From contig NZ_RQRU01000001.1 in NCBI RefSeq assembly GCF_004335015.1, forward strand, positions 186,001 to 250,000: 64,000 nucleotides of DNA, read 5' to 3'. The notes below the pieces were generated by a model. The model did no database searches and was not told the origin of the DNA. It saw only the letters and a program-made list of their open reading frames with translations. The translations under genes were made by a program, and so were the position numbers. Position 1 is the stretch's first letter. Every line of letters starts with the position of its first letter. Of the stretch, positions 10,182-18,750 are shown piece by piece. The stretch comes from Psychrobacter pygoscelis. GTDB taxonomy: Bacteria > Pseudomonadota > Gammaproteobacteria > Pseudomonadales > Moraxellaceae.

Positions 10182-11288
10182 CTAATGACTTTTTAAAAAG
10201 GCCAACAGCGCCTTTTCATCGACATGCTGATGCGAGCGAGTTCGACCACTTCTTGCGCGTTTATAGCCGTCAATAAAGCTTGCAGCGAGAAAGGATTCAA
10301 TCACTTTAGGGTGAATATAGGAGGCTCGGCAGACGCTTGGCGTATTGCCAAGCTTATCGGCGACGGCTTTGACCATATCGACCACGCACTGCTCACGCTG
10401 CTTACTACCCGGCTCGCTAGTCCGTGTATCCTCATCGCTTTGCTGGTATAGGTAGCTAGCAGCGAGTACCGAAGCCATCCAAGTGCGAAAGTCTTTGGCG
10501 CTATACTCATGTCCCGTATGCTGACGAAGGTAGTCATTGACGTCACTGCTATCGACCACCTGCTTGACGCCCTGCTCGTCAATATATTTAAAAATTCGGT
10601 AGCCCGGCAGCTCCGAGCAGGCTTGAACAATGTCAATCAAGCGCTCATCTTGCAGCTCGATGTGATGCGTCTTAGCGCTTTTACCTACAAAGTCAAAGGC
10701 CAACCCCTCTTCGGTCTCGCTCACATGCTTGCTGCGTAAGGTACTTAGCCCGTAGCTGCTATTCTCTTTAGCGTAGCGATCATTGCCCACGCGGATAAGC
10801 GTCGTCTCTAACAACTTAACCACAGCCGCTAAGACATTCCTGCGGCTTAACTGCTCGCTGTCCAAATCCTGCTCTATTTGTGCTCGCAGAGTCGGCAAGG
10901 CTTCGCCAAAGCCAATCACGGCATCAAACTTCGCTCGGTCGCGAACGCTGTCCCACAGCTCATGATATATATACTGTTTGCGCCCCTTATCATCGCGGCC
11001 TGTACACTGCAGGTGGCCATTTTCAAACTCACAAATCCATACCTCAGACCACATTGGCGGGATGACCAAAGCTTCAAAGCGGCGGCGCAGTTTTTTGTCC
11101 TTGACGGTATTGCCCAGTGCGTCTTTATAAGTAAAGCCCCTGCCCCAACGCTGACGACTAAAGCCCGGCTCCTCATCGCTGACATAACGTAGCTTGGCTT
11201 GCCGAGCTAAGGTCTCATAGTCGTGACGCAAAGATGGCTCAAGCATAGTAGCAGGGGATAGTGTGTCTAACTGAGTAGAGGCAACCAT
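10182..11288 (-). CDS. DNA topoisomerase IB
   Basis: Relaxes supercoiled DNA through a 3'-phosphotyrosine intermediate; poxvirus-like bacterial TopIB. The N-terminal beta-rich DNA-binding domain spans roughly the first 100 residues and ends in GRDDKGRKQYIYH. The catalytic domain carries VGNDRYAKENSSYGLSTLR with an active-site Arg, KDFRTWMAS with the second Arg, and a C-terminal SYIHPKVIE with the expected nucleophilic Tyr. The longest reading frame begins with TTG at 11300. I chose the ATG at 11288 (368 aa) because GGAA lies 6 nt before it. It is a single gene. Confidence 0.93.
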   Translation of the reverse strand: MVASTQLDTLSPATMLEPSLRHDYETLARQAKLRYVSDEEPGFSRQRWGRGFTYKDALGNTVKDKKLRRRFEALVIPPMWSEVWICEFENGHLQCTGRDDKGRKQYIYHELWDSVRDRAKFDAVIGFGEALPTLRAQIEQDLDSEQLSRRNVLAAVVKLLETTLIRVGNDRYAKENSSYGLSTLRSKHVSETEEGLAFDFVGKSAKTHHIELQDERLIDIVQACSELPGYRIFKYIDEQGVKQVVDSSDVNDYLRQHTGHEYSAKDFRTWMASVLAASYLYQQSDEDTRTSEPGSKQREQCVVDMVKAVADKLGNTPSVCRASYIHPKVIESFLAASFIDGYKRARSGRTRSHQHVDEKALLAFLKSH

Positions 11289-11455
11289 AGCAACTTCCAA
11301 TTATTATCATGATCATATCGTCGCAAAAGCTTTGTTGCACGAATGGAGGATTAAAGTTAAAGATGGTCTATAAAATCTGTTGCCAATTTTAGGCAATCCT
11401 ACTTATTAATAACAGACGCTTGCGACAGCAAAACTGTTAATGCCTGTAACTTGCA

Positions 11456-11485
11456 TAAAAAAACCGCTCAATAATGAACGGTTTT
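11456..11485 (-). terminator. Rho-independent terminator of ppnP
   Basis: AACCG / CGGTT stem with an 11-nt loop; on the minus strand a run of T follows. It lies 35 nt after the ppnP stop. Confidence 0.65.
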
Positions 11486-11520
11486 GAAAGCCACTGCTGA
11501 CTTAAGTGAATCCACTAGCG

Positions 11521-11805
11521 TTATTCGCCGTAAGTACAAAGATAAGCGCTCTCAACTTCCACCTTGACCTGAAACTTTTGATTGGCTTCAACTGTGAAGC
11601 TTTGCCCTGCCTCAAACGTCTGCCAATCGCTTGAATCGGGCAGTTTAACCGTTAATGCGCCGCTGATCACGGTCATGGTTTCAAATTGGCTAGTACCAAA
11701 CTCGTACTCACCAATTTGCATAACGCCAACGGTGGCAGGTTTGGTCGCGGTTTGAAAAGCGATGGAGGTAACTTTATTATCAAAATACTGATTGATACTG
11801 GGCAT
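11521..11805 (-). CDS. ppnP: Pyrimidine/purine nucleoside phosphorylase PpnP (DUF1255)
   Basis: Small cupin-fold enzyme of 94 residues that phosphorolyses several nucleosides to the free base and ribose 1-phosphate in nucleotide salvage. The whole chain matches the family: an N-terminal [13 protein letters not shown] segment, [22 protein letters not shown] in the middle and a C-terminal YLCTYGE. Length is the family norm. It is monocistronic, with a terminator 35 nt downstream. Confidence 0.92.
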   Translation of the reverse strand: MPSINQYFDNKVTSIAFQTATKPATVGVMQIGEYEFGTSQFETMTVISGALTVKLPDSSDWQTFEAGQSFTVEANQKFQVKVEVESAYLCTYGE

Positions 11806-12230
11806 ACTTTGCTCCTAGAAGGGATAGTCAATACACTATCAAAAAATTGGTGTTGAAATACTAGCACGGTCGATACTTATAGCAACAGGGTGCTAATAAT
11901 AAATAGTTGGCAGCTGCGTTTTGTACAAACGGCAGGTTGCACCTAGCTTACTACAGTGTAGTACAAAGTTTAATATAGAGACGAGCATGGGTACACTAAA
12001 ATTATAAATTTAGATAGAGCCATAGGTTACGCTTTGCTAACCCCACACGCTACGATCACTCCTTTTTTAAACTCTGTTGGTATCATAAATTTGCTGCGTT
12101 TTTTGGTGCGTGAGGTGCTCCCTACGGATTCTACATAGTCCAATATAAAGTGAGAGCCAACCTCGCCCAAACCCTCTGCTACGAGAAGAGGGCTTTAAAG
12201 CTGATTCTATTTACCGTAGACTAAAGCGAC
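11806..12230. other. Intergenic region containing one copy of a dispersed palindromic repeat
   Basis: No gene is seen. The stretch 12014-12053 (ATAGAGCC...GGTTACGCTTTGCTAACC...CACGCTAC) is about 80% identical to 15854-15891 in this window. Both can fold around GTTACGC/TTCGCTAA-type halves. It looks like a dispersed intergenic repeat. Confidence 0.55.
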
Positions 12231-12461
12231 CTATAGCTCAGACAGCCAATCGGTCTGACGTAGCTTTTGCTTGGTCTCACGTCGGCGCTTTTTTCGGACA
12301 ATCTCGACATCTTCTTTTTCGTGAATGCCGCCCTTTTTGAGTAGCGGATTGAGCGCCAGATAGTTGCGAGGTTTAACTGTCGCTATTGATTGAGATAGCG
12401 TGCCCGCTTCAAGCTTGCGCTCTAGATTCTTGGCTTGCTTTAGGGTGTCTTTTAAACTCAT
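12231..12461 (-). CDS. Hypothetical small basic protein
   Basis: I do not recognise the family. The product is 76 residues, rich in Lys, Arg and Glu, with a predicted helical first third (KDTLKQAKNLERKLEAG) and a very basic KKRRRETKQKLRQ stretch near the end, which could contact nucleic acid. The reading frame could begin at 12482. The ATG at 12461 is preferred because AGGAAA lies about 8 nt before it. It is the last gene on the minus strand after rtcB (13657-14871), the structured element and the 182-aa gene. Shared function with them is a guess from position. Confidence 0.6.
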   Translation of the reverse strand: MSLKDTLKQAKNLERKLEAGTLSQSIATVKPRNYLALNPLLKKGGIHEKEDVEIVRKKRRRETKQKLRQTDWLSEL

Positions 12462-12618
12462 TTGGTTTTCCTGTTTATTCATCTGTCAGCTGCTGGCTTG
12501 TGGCCTCGCTGCTGAATCATTATTTGGTTGGATTAGGCTTATTATTTGATTGAATTGCTAACATTTTTATTCTCCTAGTTTGGTCTGTTAACATTTATGC
12601 TCAGATTGCTTTGTGTAG

Positions 12619-12637
12619 GCTGTGGCTTTAGCCCAGC
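12619..12637. repeat. Short palindromic repeat (GCTGTGGCTTTAGCCCAGC type)
   Basis: Small hairpin GCTG-tGGCT-tt-AGCCc-AGC. A related copy (GGCTGCAGCTTTTGCCCAGC) lies at 57822-57841, so both rtcB neighbourhoods carry one. It is probably a dispersed repeat. Confidence 0.45.
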
Positions 12638-12701
12638 ACGTATTAGCACTTTGAGTTTATTGACCTAAACGCTCAATCTACTATTGTTGCGGTGCGTTGC
12701 T

Positions 12702-13250
12702 CTAACCCCTAAGAGACCCACAAAGCGTTTTGAGTCTTTTTGGCATCTCTCCTCCCGTGGCAATAAGCGTATCGTGATGATTAATACAAATTAGCCACTC
12801 ATACTTTTTTGAAACGAGGTAAAACTCATCAAAAAATTGAGTTTCAAAAAGTATTTTTTGTATGGGTAGTATTTGACCTTCGTAAAACCAAATCTTTGAC
12901 CTTTCTTGCATACTATCAAGAGCACCTAGCCAAATAGTCTCTGTTGGGTCTATTAAGGTATGCAAGTAGGACTCGGGTACCTCTGGTAAAAAATCGGTGG
13001 AATATACCTCCTGTTTAAAACTAAGCCATAACCATGTGGGACGACTTCTTCTATCCTCAAATTGACAAAAAGTTTGGTAGATAGTCTCTTCAATTCCTTG
13101 ATGGTCTTCATAAGCTGACAATGCTCGAAACTCTGCATCATTAAGATTCAGTTCAGTCTTTAATTGCATTATTTCTGCCCGTATATCAGACCACTCTTTG
13201 GATTGAGGCCTTTGTTTACCGTTTTTATTAATAAACGGATAGTCTTTCAT
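12702..13250 (-). CDS. Hypothetical protein downstream of rtcB
   Basis: Unrecognised 182-residue soluble protein with many aromatic residues (WLWLSFKQEVY, KIWFYEGQILP). Its C-terminal segment YEWLICINHHDTLIATG looks like the core of small immunity- or SMI1/DUF-type folds, but I cannot assign it. An open frame extends upstream to 13361. The start at 13250 is chosen because GGGAGG lies 6 nt before that ATG, and because the upstream extension runs into the structured RNA element. No signal peptide or membrane segment. The order on this strand is rtcB, RNA element, this gene, then the 76-aa basic protein. Confidence 0.72.
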   Translation of the reverse strand: MKDYPFINKNGKQRPQSKEWSDIRAEIMQLKTELNLNDAEFRALSAYEDHQGIEETIYQTFCQFEDRRSRPTWLWLSFKQEVYSTDFLPEVPESYLHTLIDPTETIWLGALDSMQERSKIWFYEGQILPIQKILFETQFFDEFYLVSKKYEWLICINHHDTLIATGGEMPKRLKTLCGSLRG

Positions 13251-13335
13251 GAGTTCCTCCCCAAAATTTTGTACCCTGACACTTACGACAAACGACAGAA
13301 CGTGCTTAAAGTGTGGTGAGCTTTGCGGGTGCCTC

Positions 13336-13492
13336 GGGTAAGAATGGAAATAGCAAAGCAATGCTTTACCCGTTCACAAAATGGCCGTTTTTGCTGTTGC
13401 CGAGGGACGAGGCGCGGCCATAGTCATTAAAGAACGCCTACCTTTGACCCGCATATTTCTCCCTGTCTAAAGGGCTGGGATGTTAAGGCTAA
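13336..13492 (-). ncRNA. Structured RNA element downstream of the first rtcB (copy 1 of 3)
   Basis: Non-coding stretch that starts 164 nt after the rtcB stop codon and lies on the rtcB strand. Read on the minus strand it begins TTAGCCTTAACATCCCAG and continues with an outer stem: GGGAGAA (13457-13463) pairs with TTCTTACCC (13336-13344) with a 2-nt bulge. Inside are GGCCG/CGGCC and a 3' hairpin GTAAAGC-ATT-GCTTTGC (13353-13369). A close relative lies right after the second rtcB (54646-54792) and a shorter one at 58398-58486. The three 3' hairpins differ in sequence but keep all 7 pairs. Transcription and function are inferred. Confidence 0.6.
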
Positions 13493-13571
13493 AAATCTAA
13501 AATCTATCCCTAGCCCTAGCTGTACATAAGATAAGAGACAAAAGAAAAACTTTAGTCGCTGCAATTTAGTC

Positions 13572-13607
13572 CTGATGCAAGGAAATCGAGCGCAGATGTA
13601 GCATCAG
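13572..13607 (-). terminator. Stem-loop just after the first rtcB, possible terminator or processing site
   Basis: CTGATGC (13572-13578) pairs with GCATCAG (13601-13607). It lies 50 nt after the rtcB stop codon. On the minus strand the following bases are not a clean T run, although a run of T occurs about 30 nt further on. Its role is uncertain. Confidence 0.35.
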
Positions 13608-13656
13608 TACTTCAAGCGAGATTGACACCGCAGCAGGGCTAAAGTAGCGCGAGTCA

Positions 13657-14871
13657 TTAGCCTTTGATGCACATCACCTGCTTTAAGGTATGCACCACTT
13701 CCACCAAGTCGGACTGGTTGGCCATCACCTCGTCGATGTCTTTGTAGGCCCCGGGGATCTCATCCATGACGCCTTTGTCTTTGCGGCACTCAACGCCCTC
13801 GGTTTGTGCCTTTAGCTCATCAATGGTGAAGGCGCGCATGGCACGACCTCGGCTCATCTTACGCCCTGCCCCGTGAGAGCACGAGCAGAACGATTCGCTG
13901 TTACCAAGGCCGCGAACGATAAAGGACTTCGCGCCCATGGAGCCGGGAATGATGCCAAGCTCGCCAGCATACGCGCTAATCGCGCCTTTGCGGGTGACGA
14001 AGACTTGCTCGCCGAAGTGCACCTCTTCGTTGACGTAGTTGTGGTGGCAGTTGATGGCTTCTTTGTTCAACTGAAAGCGCGGCAGTCCGGCTTGCGGCGA
14101 TTGCAGTGCCTTGATGACCAAGCGCATCATCTCTTTGCGGTTCTCCATTGCGTAGTCTTGCGCCCATTCGACGGCCTCAACGTAATCGGCAAAGCTATCC
14201 GAGCCTTCGGCAAAGTAGGCTAAGTCGCGGTCTGGCACATGGCCAAAGCGTGACTGACGCTCCTTTTTGGCGAGGTTGATAAAGTACTGGCCGATACAGT
14301 TGCCAAGGCCGCGACTGCCAGAGTGCAGCATGACCCAGACGTCGTTGTTCTCATCGAGACACAGCTCGATAAAGTGGTTGCCGCCGCCGAGCGTACCTAA
14401 CTGCTTGGCCCACGTGCGCTCAAAGCCTTTGAGCATCTTGGTTAGGCCTTTGTGCTTGTCGGTAATGGGCTTGAGACGCTTGGCTAAGGGGTCTAGTGTC
14501 GACATCTTGGCTTGGATCTGCTTATGCATATTAAAGCCGACCGGCACTTGCTGCTCGACGGCTAGCCTGAGTGCCTTAAGACTGTCAGGTAAGTCGCTGG
14601 CGGTCAGGGATAGACGCACAGCATTCATACCGCAGCCAATATCGACGCCAACAGCTGCTGGGATAATGGCAGACTTAGTAGGAATCACGCTGCCCACCGT
14701 TGCGCCCTTACCAACATGCACATCGGGCATCACCGCAATGTGTGAGTGGACAAACTCTAGCTGGGCCATGTTTCGCAGTTGCTGAATAACGCCCTGCTCC
14801 ACATCACTGGTATAAATCTTAACGGGTACGCCGTGCTTGCCACTTTTATTTAAAGTGAGTTGAATGCTCAT
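13657..14871 (-). CDS. rtcB: RNA-splicing ligase RtcB (first paralogue)
   Basis: GTP- and Mn2+-dependent ligase that joins RNA 2',3'-cyclic phosphate or 3'-phosphate ends to 5'-OH ends. The 404 residues contain MPDVHVGKG (near 48), the metal-binding VDIGCGM with Cys80, GTLGGGNHFIE, HSGSRG, INCHHNYV and CSCSHGAGR, whose histidine is the expected guanylylated residue. The length matches E. coli RtcB (408 aa). It differs from the second paralogue at 53373-54605 throughout the N-terminus and in the central AVEQQVPVGFN segment, where that copy has AIPHGRSKSRG. The two are therefore old paralogues or separately acquired, not a recent duplication. A possible sigma-54 promoter lies 220 nt upstream. 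Confidence 0.95.
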   Translation of the reverse strand: MSIQLTLNKSGKHGVPVKIYTSDVEQGVIQQLRNMAQLEFVHSHIAVMPDVHVGKGATVGSVIPTKSAIIPAAVGVDIGCGMNAVRLSLTASDLPDSLKALRLAVEQQVPVGFNMHKQIQAKMSTLDPLAKRLKPITDKHKGLTKMLKGFERTWAKQLGTLGGGNHFIELCLDENNDVWVMLHSGSRGLGNCIGQYFINLAKKERQSRFGHVPDRDLAYFAEGSDSFADYVEAVEWAQDYAMENRKEMMRLVIKALQSPQAGLPRFQLNKEAINCHHNYVNEEVHFGEQVFVTRKGAISAYAGELGIIPGSMGAKSFIVRGLGNSESFCSCSHGAGRKMSRGRAMRAFTIDELKAQTEGVECRKDKGVMDEIPGAYKDIDEVMANQSDLVEVVHTLKQVMCIKG

Positions 14872-15089
14872 TAGTTGTTTCTCAATATTATTTTAATTTT
14901 ATACAGTATTCATTCAAACCTGCTATTTATTAAATTTAGGCAATAGTCATCCTTACCATTTAATTAAAAAATTAAATAGAATTTAATAAATTTTAGGCGT
15001 AAAAATACCGTGGTTTTATTTATCCCAATTACAGGATTTAATAAAACTTAGCTAATTTTATAGGAGAAGATGTTTTTAAGAGATAGCAA

Positions 15090-15106
15090 TGCAAATCACC
15101 GCCCAT
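15090..15106 (-). promoter_or_regulatory. Possible sigma-54 (-24/-12) promoter for the first rtcB
   Basis: On the minus strand ATGGGCGGTGATTTGCA has GG and GC exactly 10 nt apart and a perfect TTGCA -12 element. The -24 element (TGGGCG) departs from TGGCAC. It would give a leader of about 205 nt before rtcB. RtcR, encoded at 50251, is a sigma-54 activator, so co-regulation of both rtcB genes is possible. Confidence 0.4.
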
Positions 15107-15348
15107 AAGTCGTGACAGCTATAACAAAAGCTGTAAGGACAGAGATCAGCAGGATTGCAGACATCGATAAGATATAGTGAGACCAACGGTCAGTTAGCCT
15201 ATAGGCATAACAGTATCTGCGAGCTAAAGTAAATTAGCACAGCACGCTGGGGTTAGTGTCTCAAGATATGACTTGGGAAGGAATAAAGCGGTATGACAGA
15301 TGGGCTATGAGATTAATTGGTACAGAATACCGATATTATAGCCGCTGC

Positions 15349-15423
15349 TTAGCCAAACCTAACCGAAGTCATCGTCGTGTCTTGCTCAATCTTTAAAAAC
15401 GTCTTAGTGCTTAAATGGGACAT
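15349..15423 (-). CDS. Tiny ORF (24 aa) with a strong ribosome binding site
   Basis: Minus-strand frame of 24 codons (MSHLSTKTFLKIEQDTTMTS..., ends in FG). It is preceded by CGGAGGAATCACC, a near-perfect Shine-Dalgarno at the right distance. No similarity is recognised. It lies about 480 nt upstream of the first rtcB on the same strand. It could be a real micropeptide, a leader peptide or the surviving start of a lost gene. Confidence 0.35.
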   Translation of the reverse strand: MSHLSTKTFLKIEQDTTMTSVRFG

Positions 15424-15710
15424 GGTGATTCCTCCGTTGGTTGTGGCTAAGAATGATGCGAACAAGTAGAAATCTTGCCGTCACTATCAAAGCAGTTAAT
15501 TGAATATGCTGATTATAATAAACGGTTAAAAATAAAAGTCAATATTATTTTTATAGTTTATTTAATAATTCATATCTTTATTACATTCTTATTTATTTTA
15601 AAAGCTATTTTCTTCGTTTTTTCTTATAATTTATAATATTTTCTTATAGCTATCTGAAATATTAAAACTAGTTTTTCTTTCGAGTCTACTGCAAACTCCT
15701 CTTTTAAAAA

Positions 15711-15745
15711 TCCTCCCCTAGCCCTTTGTTTGGAAAAAGGAGGGA
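15711..15745. repeat. Dispersed hairpin repeat (TCCTCCCC...AAGGAGGGA type)
   Basis: TCCTCCCCTAGCCCTTT...AAAAAGGAGGGA. It is clearly related to 57691-57722 (TCCTCCCCTGCCCTCCTTT...AAAGGAGGG) and more loosely to 60057-60089. Here the left half of the stem has lost a CC. Confidence 0.5.
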
Positions 15746-15853
15746 CAGCTGTACTACAAAATAGTGTTTAAGCTATAGAGCACATCTTTAAGCAAGTCTT
15801 ACTGATACCAATCTCTATTAATCTTTTAAAGTTGCGATTAACTGAAACTATGA

Positions 15854-15891
15854 ATAGAGCCGTGAGTTACGCTTCGCTAATCACACGCTAC
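15854..15891. repeat. Dispersed palindromic repeat, second copy
   Basis: ATAGAGCCGTGAGTTACGCTTCGCTAATCACACGCTAC-type sequence matching 12014-12053. Halves around GTTACGC/TTCGCTAA can pair. A looser relative (CGTGGGT...ACCCACGG) lies at 54824-54851. Confidence 0.5.
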
Positions 15892-16046
15892 ATCAGCATC
15901 CCAATATAGGTCTCGCTTAGCCTAGCGCTTTAGCCCAAAATAGCTCCTCATTGCGTGGGTTCTACTCATGCTACATATACGCATTAAAAGGTCACTACGA
16001 ATAGGTTGATAACAGCGCTATTAATGTGACGCTGGCCAGCCACTCG

Positions 16047-16505
16047 TTACCCTTTCGCTGTCATCGCCTGTACCCACATACCTACCAACATCGCTACTAA
16101 AAATAGTAGGGCCTCGCTATAGCCTGCCAACGCTGTGACCAAAGCAGGTGCAGGGCAAAAACCTAGCATGCCCCAACCGATACCAAATAGCATGCTGCCT
16201 ATCAGCAATTTTGGGGTAATTTGCGTAGCAGTAGGCAAGGCTATCTCCTCACCGTTGAGCGCTGCCTGATGATTGTTCACTCGGCGCTTCACATAAAAGA
16301 ATGTTGGCATAGCTACCATAATAGCCGCACCCATGACCAGAGCGAGGGACGGATCCCAGTGGTCGAATATTCGTAAAAAAGCTACGACCTTATTGGGGTT
16401 GACCATTTGAGCGACGATCAGACCAATGGTAAATAGTGCGCCAGACAGTAGGCTTAGTACCAATGTTAGTAGGGATATTGGTAGTGATGTTAATCCTCGA
16501 CTCAT
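16047..16505 (-). CDS. YeeE/YedE family sulfur-compound transporter subunit (DUF6691 type)
   Basis: Inner-membrane protein of 152 residues with about four to five hydrophobic segments. It ends in the LFGIGWGMLGFCPAPALV motif, whose GxGxGxxGxCPxP cysteine segment is the substrate-handling motif of YeeE/YedE proteins. It forms a pair with the upstream half-transporter at 16522; the genes are 16 nt apart. Paired half-proteins of this kind (PmpA/PmpB in Serratia) are linked to import or export of thiosulfate- or persulfide-like sulfur. The ArsR-type regulator next door fits that role. The transported compound is inferred. Confidence 0.85.
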   Translation of the reverse strand: MSRGLTSLPISLLTLVLSLLSGALFTIGLIVAQMVNPNKVVAFLRIFDHWDPSLALVMGAAIMVAMPTFFYVKRRVNNHQAALNGEEIALPTATQITPKLLIGSMLFGIGWGMLGFCPAPALVTALAGYSEALLFLVAMLVGMWVQAMTAKG

Positions 16506-16521
16506 GACTTTATCCTCAACC

Positions 16522-16956
16522 TTATATCAACGCAAATAATGATGCGGTTACGATGCCACCGACCATAAAGGTCACTGTCGCGGTTATTGAGCGCGTAGAC
16601 AGTCGCGAGATGCCGCAAACCCCATGACCACTTGTACAGCCTGAGCCAAGACGTGTGCCAAAACCGACCAATAATCCGGCCAAAATAATACGCCAAGCGG
16701 GCTGATCAATCTCAAATTCAGGAAAACCAATCACCAAACTATACAACCAAGTAGTCACCGCCATACCGATGACAAAGGCGAGCTGCCAGCTCAGTTTAGG
16801 CAGCTCGGCGAGCGCACTGTTAATAATGCCGCTCATACCGAGGATACGACCGATACCGGTGATTAAAATAGCGGCTGCGAGACCAATTAATGCGCCGCCA
16901 AGTAAAGCACTAATCGGCGTAAAATTGGCCCAGTCTATCCAAGTACTCATACGCAT
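16522..16956 (-). CDS. YeeE/YedE family sulfur-compound transporter subunit
   Basis: Inner-membrane protein of 144 residues, the first half of the two-gene transporter. Hydrophobic segments lie near residues 15-35, 55-75, 85-105 and 120-144. The VGFGTRLGSGCTSGHGVCGISRLS stretch (split here: GSGCTSGHGVCG) is the diagnostic YeeE/YedE cysteine motif. It is followed by the DUF6691-type partner after 16 nt. The regulator gene lies 188 nt upstream on the same strand, so all three may be one regulon. Confidence 0.88.
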   Translation of the reverse strand: MRMSTWIDWANFTPISALLGGALIGLAAAILITGIGRILGMSGIINSALAELPKLSWQLAFVIGMAVTTWLYSLVIGFPEFEIDQPAWRIILAGLLVGFGTRLGSGCTSGHGVCGISRLSTRSITATVTFMVGGIVTASLFALI

Positions 16957-17144
16957 TCCTTGTAAGACGTCAAATAACTAGTCAAATAATTAGTCAAATA
17001 ACTATGTGTCAGGCAATAGTGGGTAAAATAACTATAGTTAATATAAGCAATATAGGTAAGCTACTAGAGGTAAAAAATAATAGATACGAAACAATGGGCA
17101 AAGTTATGAAGATGCAGGTAACAAGTTAGGAGAGAGGTAGAAGA

Positions 17145-17519
17145 CTAGACGTCTTTGGCTGCCCCACAAAAGCGCTGATACAACACCTCCAAGACTGCCA
17201 TAGCATCATCACTTGCGATACTGTAGTAGATTTGCCGACCTTCACGCCGCGTTGCTACCAGCTCCTGCCCGCGCAATATACCTAGCTGCTGTGATAGGCT
17301 CGGCTGGCGAATACCTGTCAGTTGCTCAAGGTCTTGGACGCAAGCCTCCCCTTGCACCAGCTGGCATAATAATAATAAACGGTCAGGATGGGATAACGAC
17401 TTAAGCAAATTGGCAGCCTCGGTCGCTGAGGCTTTGAGCTGGTCGAAGTTGATGGCATCTGACTTAGCAATGTCCGCTTTTATATTGTCTGGGTGTAAGC
17501 CATGAAGACTTGAACTCAT
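17145..17519 (-). CDS. ArsR-family regulator, BigR/SqrR persulfide-sensor type
   Basis: Winged-helix repressor of 124 residues. The recognition region RQPSLSQQLGILRGQELV lies at 71-88 and the wing TRREGRQIYYS at 90-100. Cys52 (LLCQL) and Cys118 (QRFCGA) sit where BigR and SqrR place the two cysteines that form a tetrasulfide with reactive sulfur; Cys60 is extra. It precedes the two YeeE/YedE genes on the same strand, matching known bigR/pmpR arrangements. Two AT-rich palindromes upstream (17555-17597) are likely operators. Sulfide/persulfide sensing is inferred from these cysteines and neighbours. Confidence 0.87.
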   Translation of the reverse strand: MSSSLHGLHPDNIKADIAKSDAINFDQLKASATEAANLLKSLSHPDRLLLLCQLVQGEACVQDLEQLTGIRQPSLSQQLGILRGQELVATRREGRQIYYSIASDDAMAVLEVLYQRFCGAAKDV

Positions 17520-17554
17520 ATTGATTGTCCTTTTTATCTACGTAGCGCGGCTAT

Positions 17555-17597
17555 TATATATCAATATATAAAAAAACATTATATATTTTTGTATAAT
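17555..17597. promoter_or_regulatory. Two AT-rich palindromes, likely ArsR/BigR operators
   Basis: TATATA-TCAA-TATATA at 17555-17570 and ATTATA-N8-TATAAT at 17578-17597, 35 to 80 nt upstream of the regulator start codon. BigR-type repressors bind such AT-rich inverted repeats over their own promoters. Confidence 0.55.
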
Positions 17598-18750
17598 ATT
17601 AATCAATACTACTCTAAATTGATTTAACGGATACTGGCGACGCCTCTAGCTACAAAGTTAGATAGACTCTACTACTGACCCTACTTAAATAATATTTATA
17701 AATATCCTCCTTGATAAAGTGGTCAATATCGAATACTAATTATGTCCGTTTGACCCGTACCCTTATACTGCCAGTAACTCTCTTTCAATAAGGTCCGATG
17801 ACGATATAAAGAAGCTAAAGCTACTATGGCGATTACGCAAAAGACTTCTTAAACATCCATTTTAAATAAGGAGATTGTAAGATTTCTGCTTTGGAGGCTA
17901 CCGATAATATTAGCTGCTAAGATTGACTGCCCGAAAGTGTAGGCATAATTAATCTGCACGACTGTAAAATCCGCATTCCAACGAGGAAACGAGGAAATCT
18001 AGACTAATACGTAATTAATACCCTTAGTAATTAAGGTGAGTTCTTAAACTATAACTGTACCAGTTTGGCTACCTTCGTAAGCGTAATTTAAAAGGCACCT
18101 CCATCACTTCCATAACTATTACCCCCTGTTCAAAATATTTAAGCAGTATCCTTATAAGCGGTCTTACATTGCTTCTGAAGACTGATATCGAGTGCCGGTC
18201 GATTAATTTATTGCTCCTAAACTCTTTACGAAAGCATCAATACCTTACCCAGTCAAACTAGATTGTTTTTTAATTAGGTTGCCTACACTGACGATTTGTT
18301 AAGGCGTCAAATACAACTAATGCCCTCAAAACAGTGGTAAATCTATTAAAAATAATTATATATTTACTTGTCGCTTTATCTAACTTAATATCCTTAAAGA
18401 CCTGCAATTATTTTTCTTTTAGATAGAAAATTAAATAGTACTGTGAGCCTCTCAAGTACAGTTAGAATAGATGATGAACATAGCGTGATATTAGTAAGGC
18501 TGACCTTATAATGGTTAGTTCAACTATCGTCTAGTATTACACGTGAGCAGTATAGCGCTAGCCTATAAGCCTAGTTGATATAACCATATAAAATAAAATC
18601 ACTTTTCATTATTTGCTCTGTCTACTATTATCTACTTAAGACCAATCAGATGTTGACTATTCTTGCAATCCTTTAAGTTTATACTTTGCTAGGTCACCTG
18701 TGTCTTAAAAGGAATTTTATAAATAACCATAAAATATATGGAGATTAATA
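17598..18750. other. Long AT-rich intergenic region with no recognisable gene
   Basis: About 1.15 kb between the divergent ArsR-type regulator and the permease gene. All frames are broken by stops and I recognise no remnant. A short direct repeat CGAGGAAA occurs twice near 17980. The right-hand end must hold the permease promoter; TATGGAGATTAAT (18737-18749) is its ribosome-binding region. Confidence 0.5.

Larger units (their letters stand above)
14872..16046. other. Long intergenic region upstream of the first rtcB
   Basis: About 1.2 kb. It contains a possible sigma-54 promoter (15090-15106), one tiny ORF with a strong ribosome binding site (15349-15423), a hairpin repeat at 15711-15745 related to that at 57691-57722, and a dispersed repeat at 15854-15891. 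The stretch 15520-15680 is very AT-rich. No larger gene was recognised. Confidence 0.5.

Noticed and set aside
13251..13361. N-terminal extension of the 182-aa protein to 219 residues
   Set aside because: It reads into the structured RNA element, and a strong ribosome binding site marks the start at 13250.
17598..18750. Possible lost gene or mobile element in the long spacer before the permease
   Set aside because: No frame gives a recognisable protein remnant, and no inverted ends or target duplications were seen.
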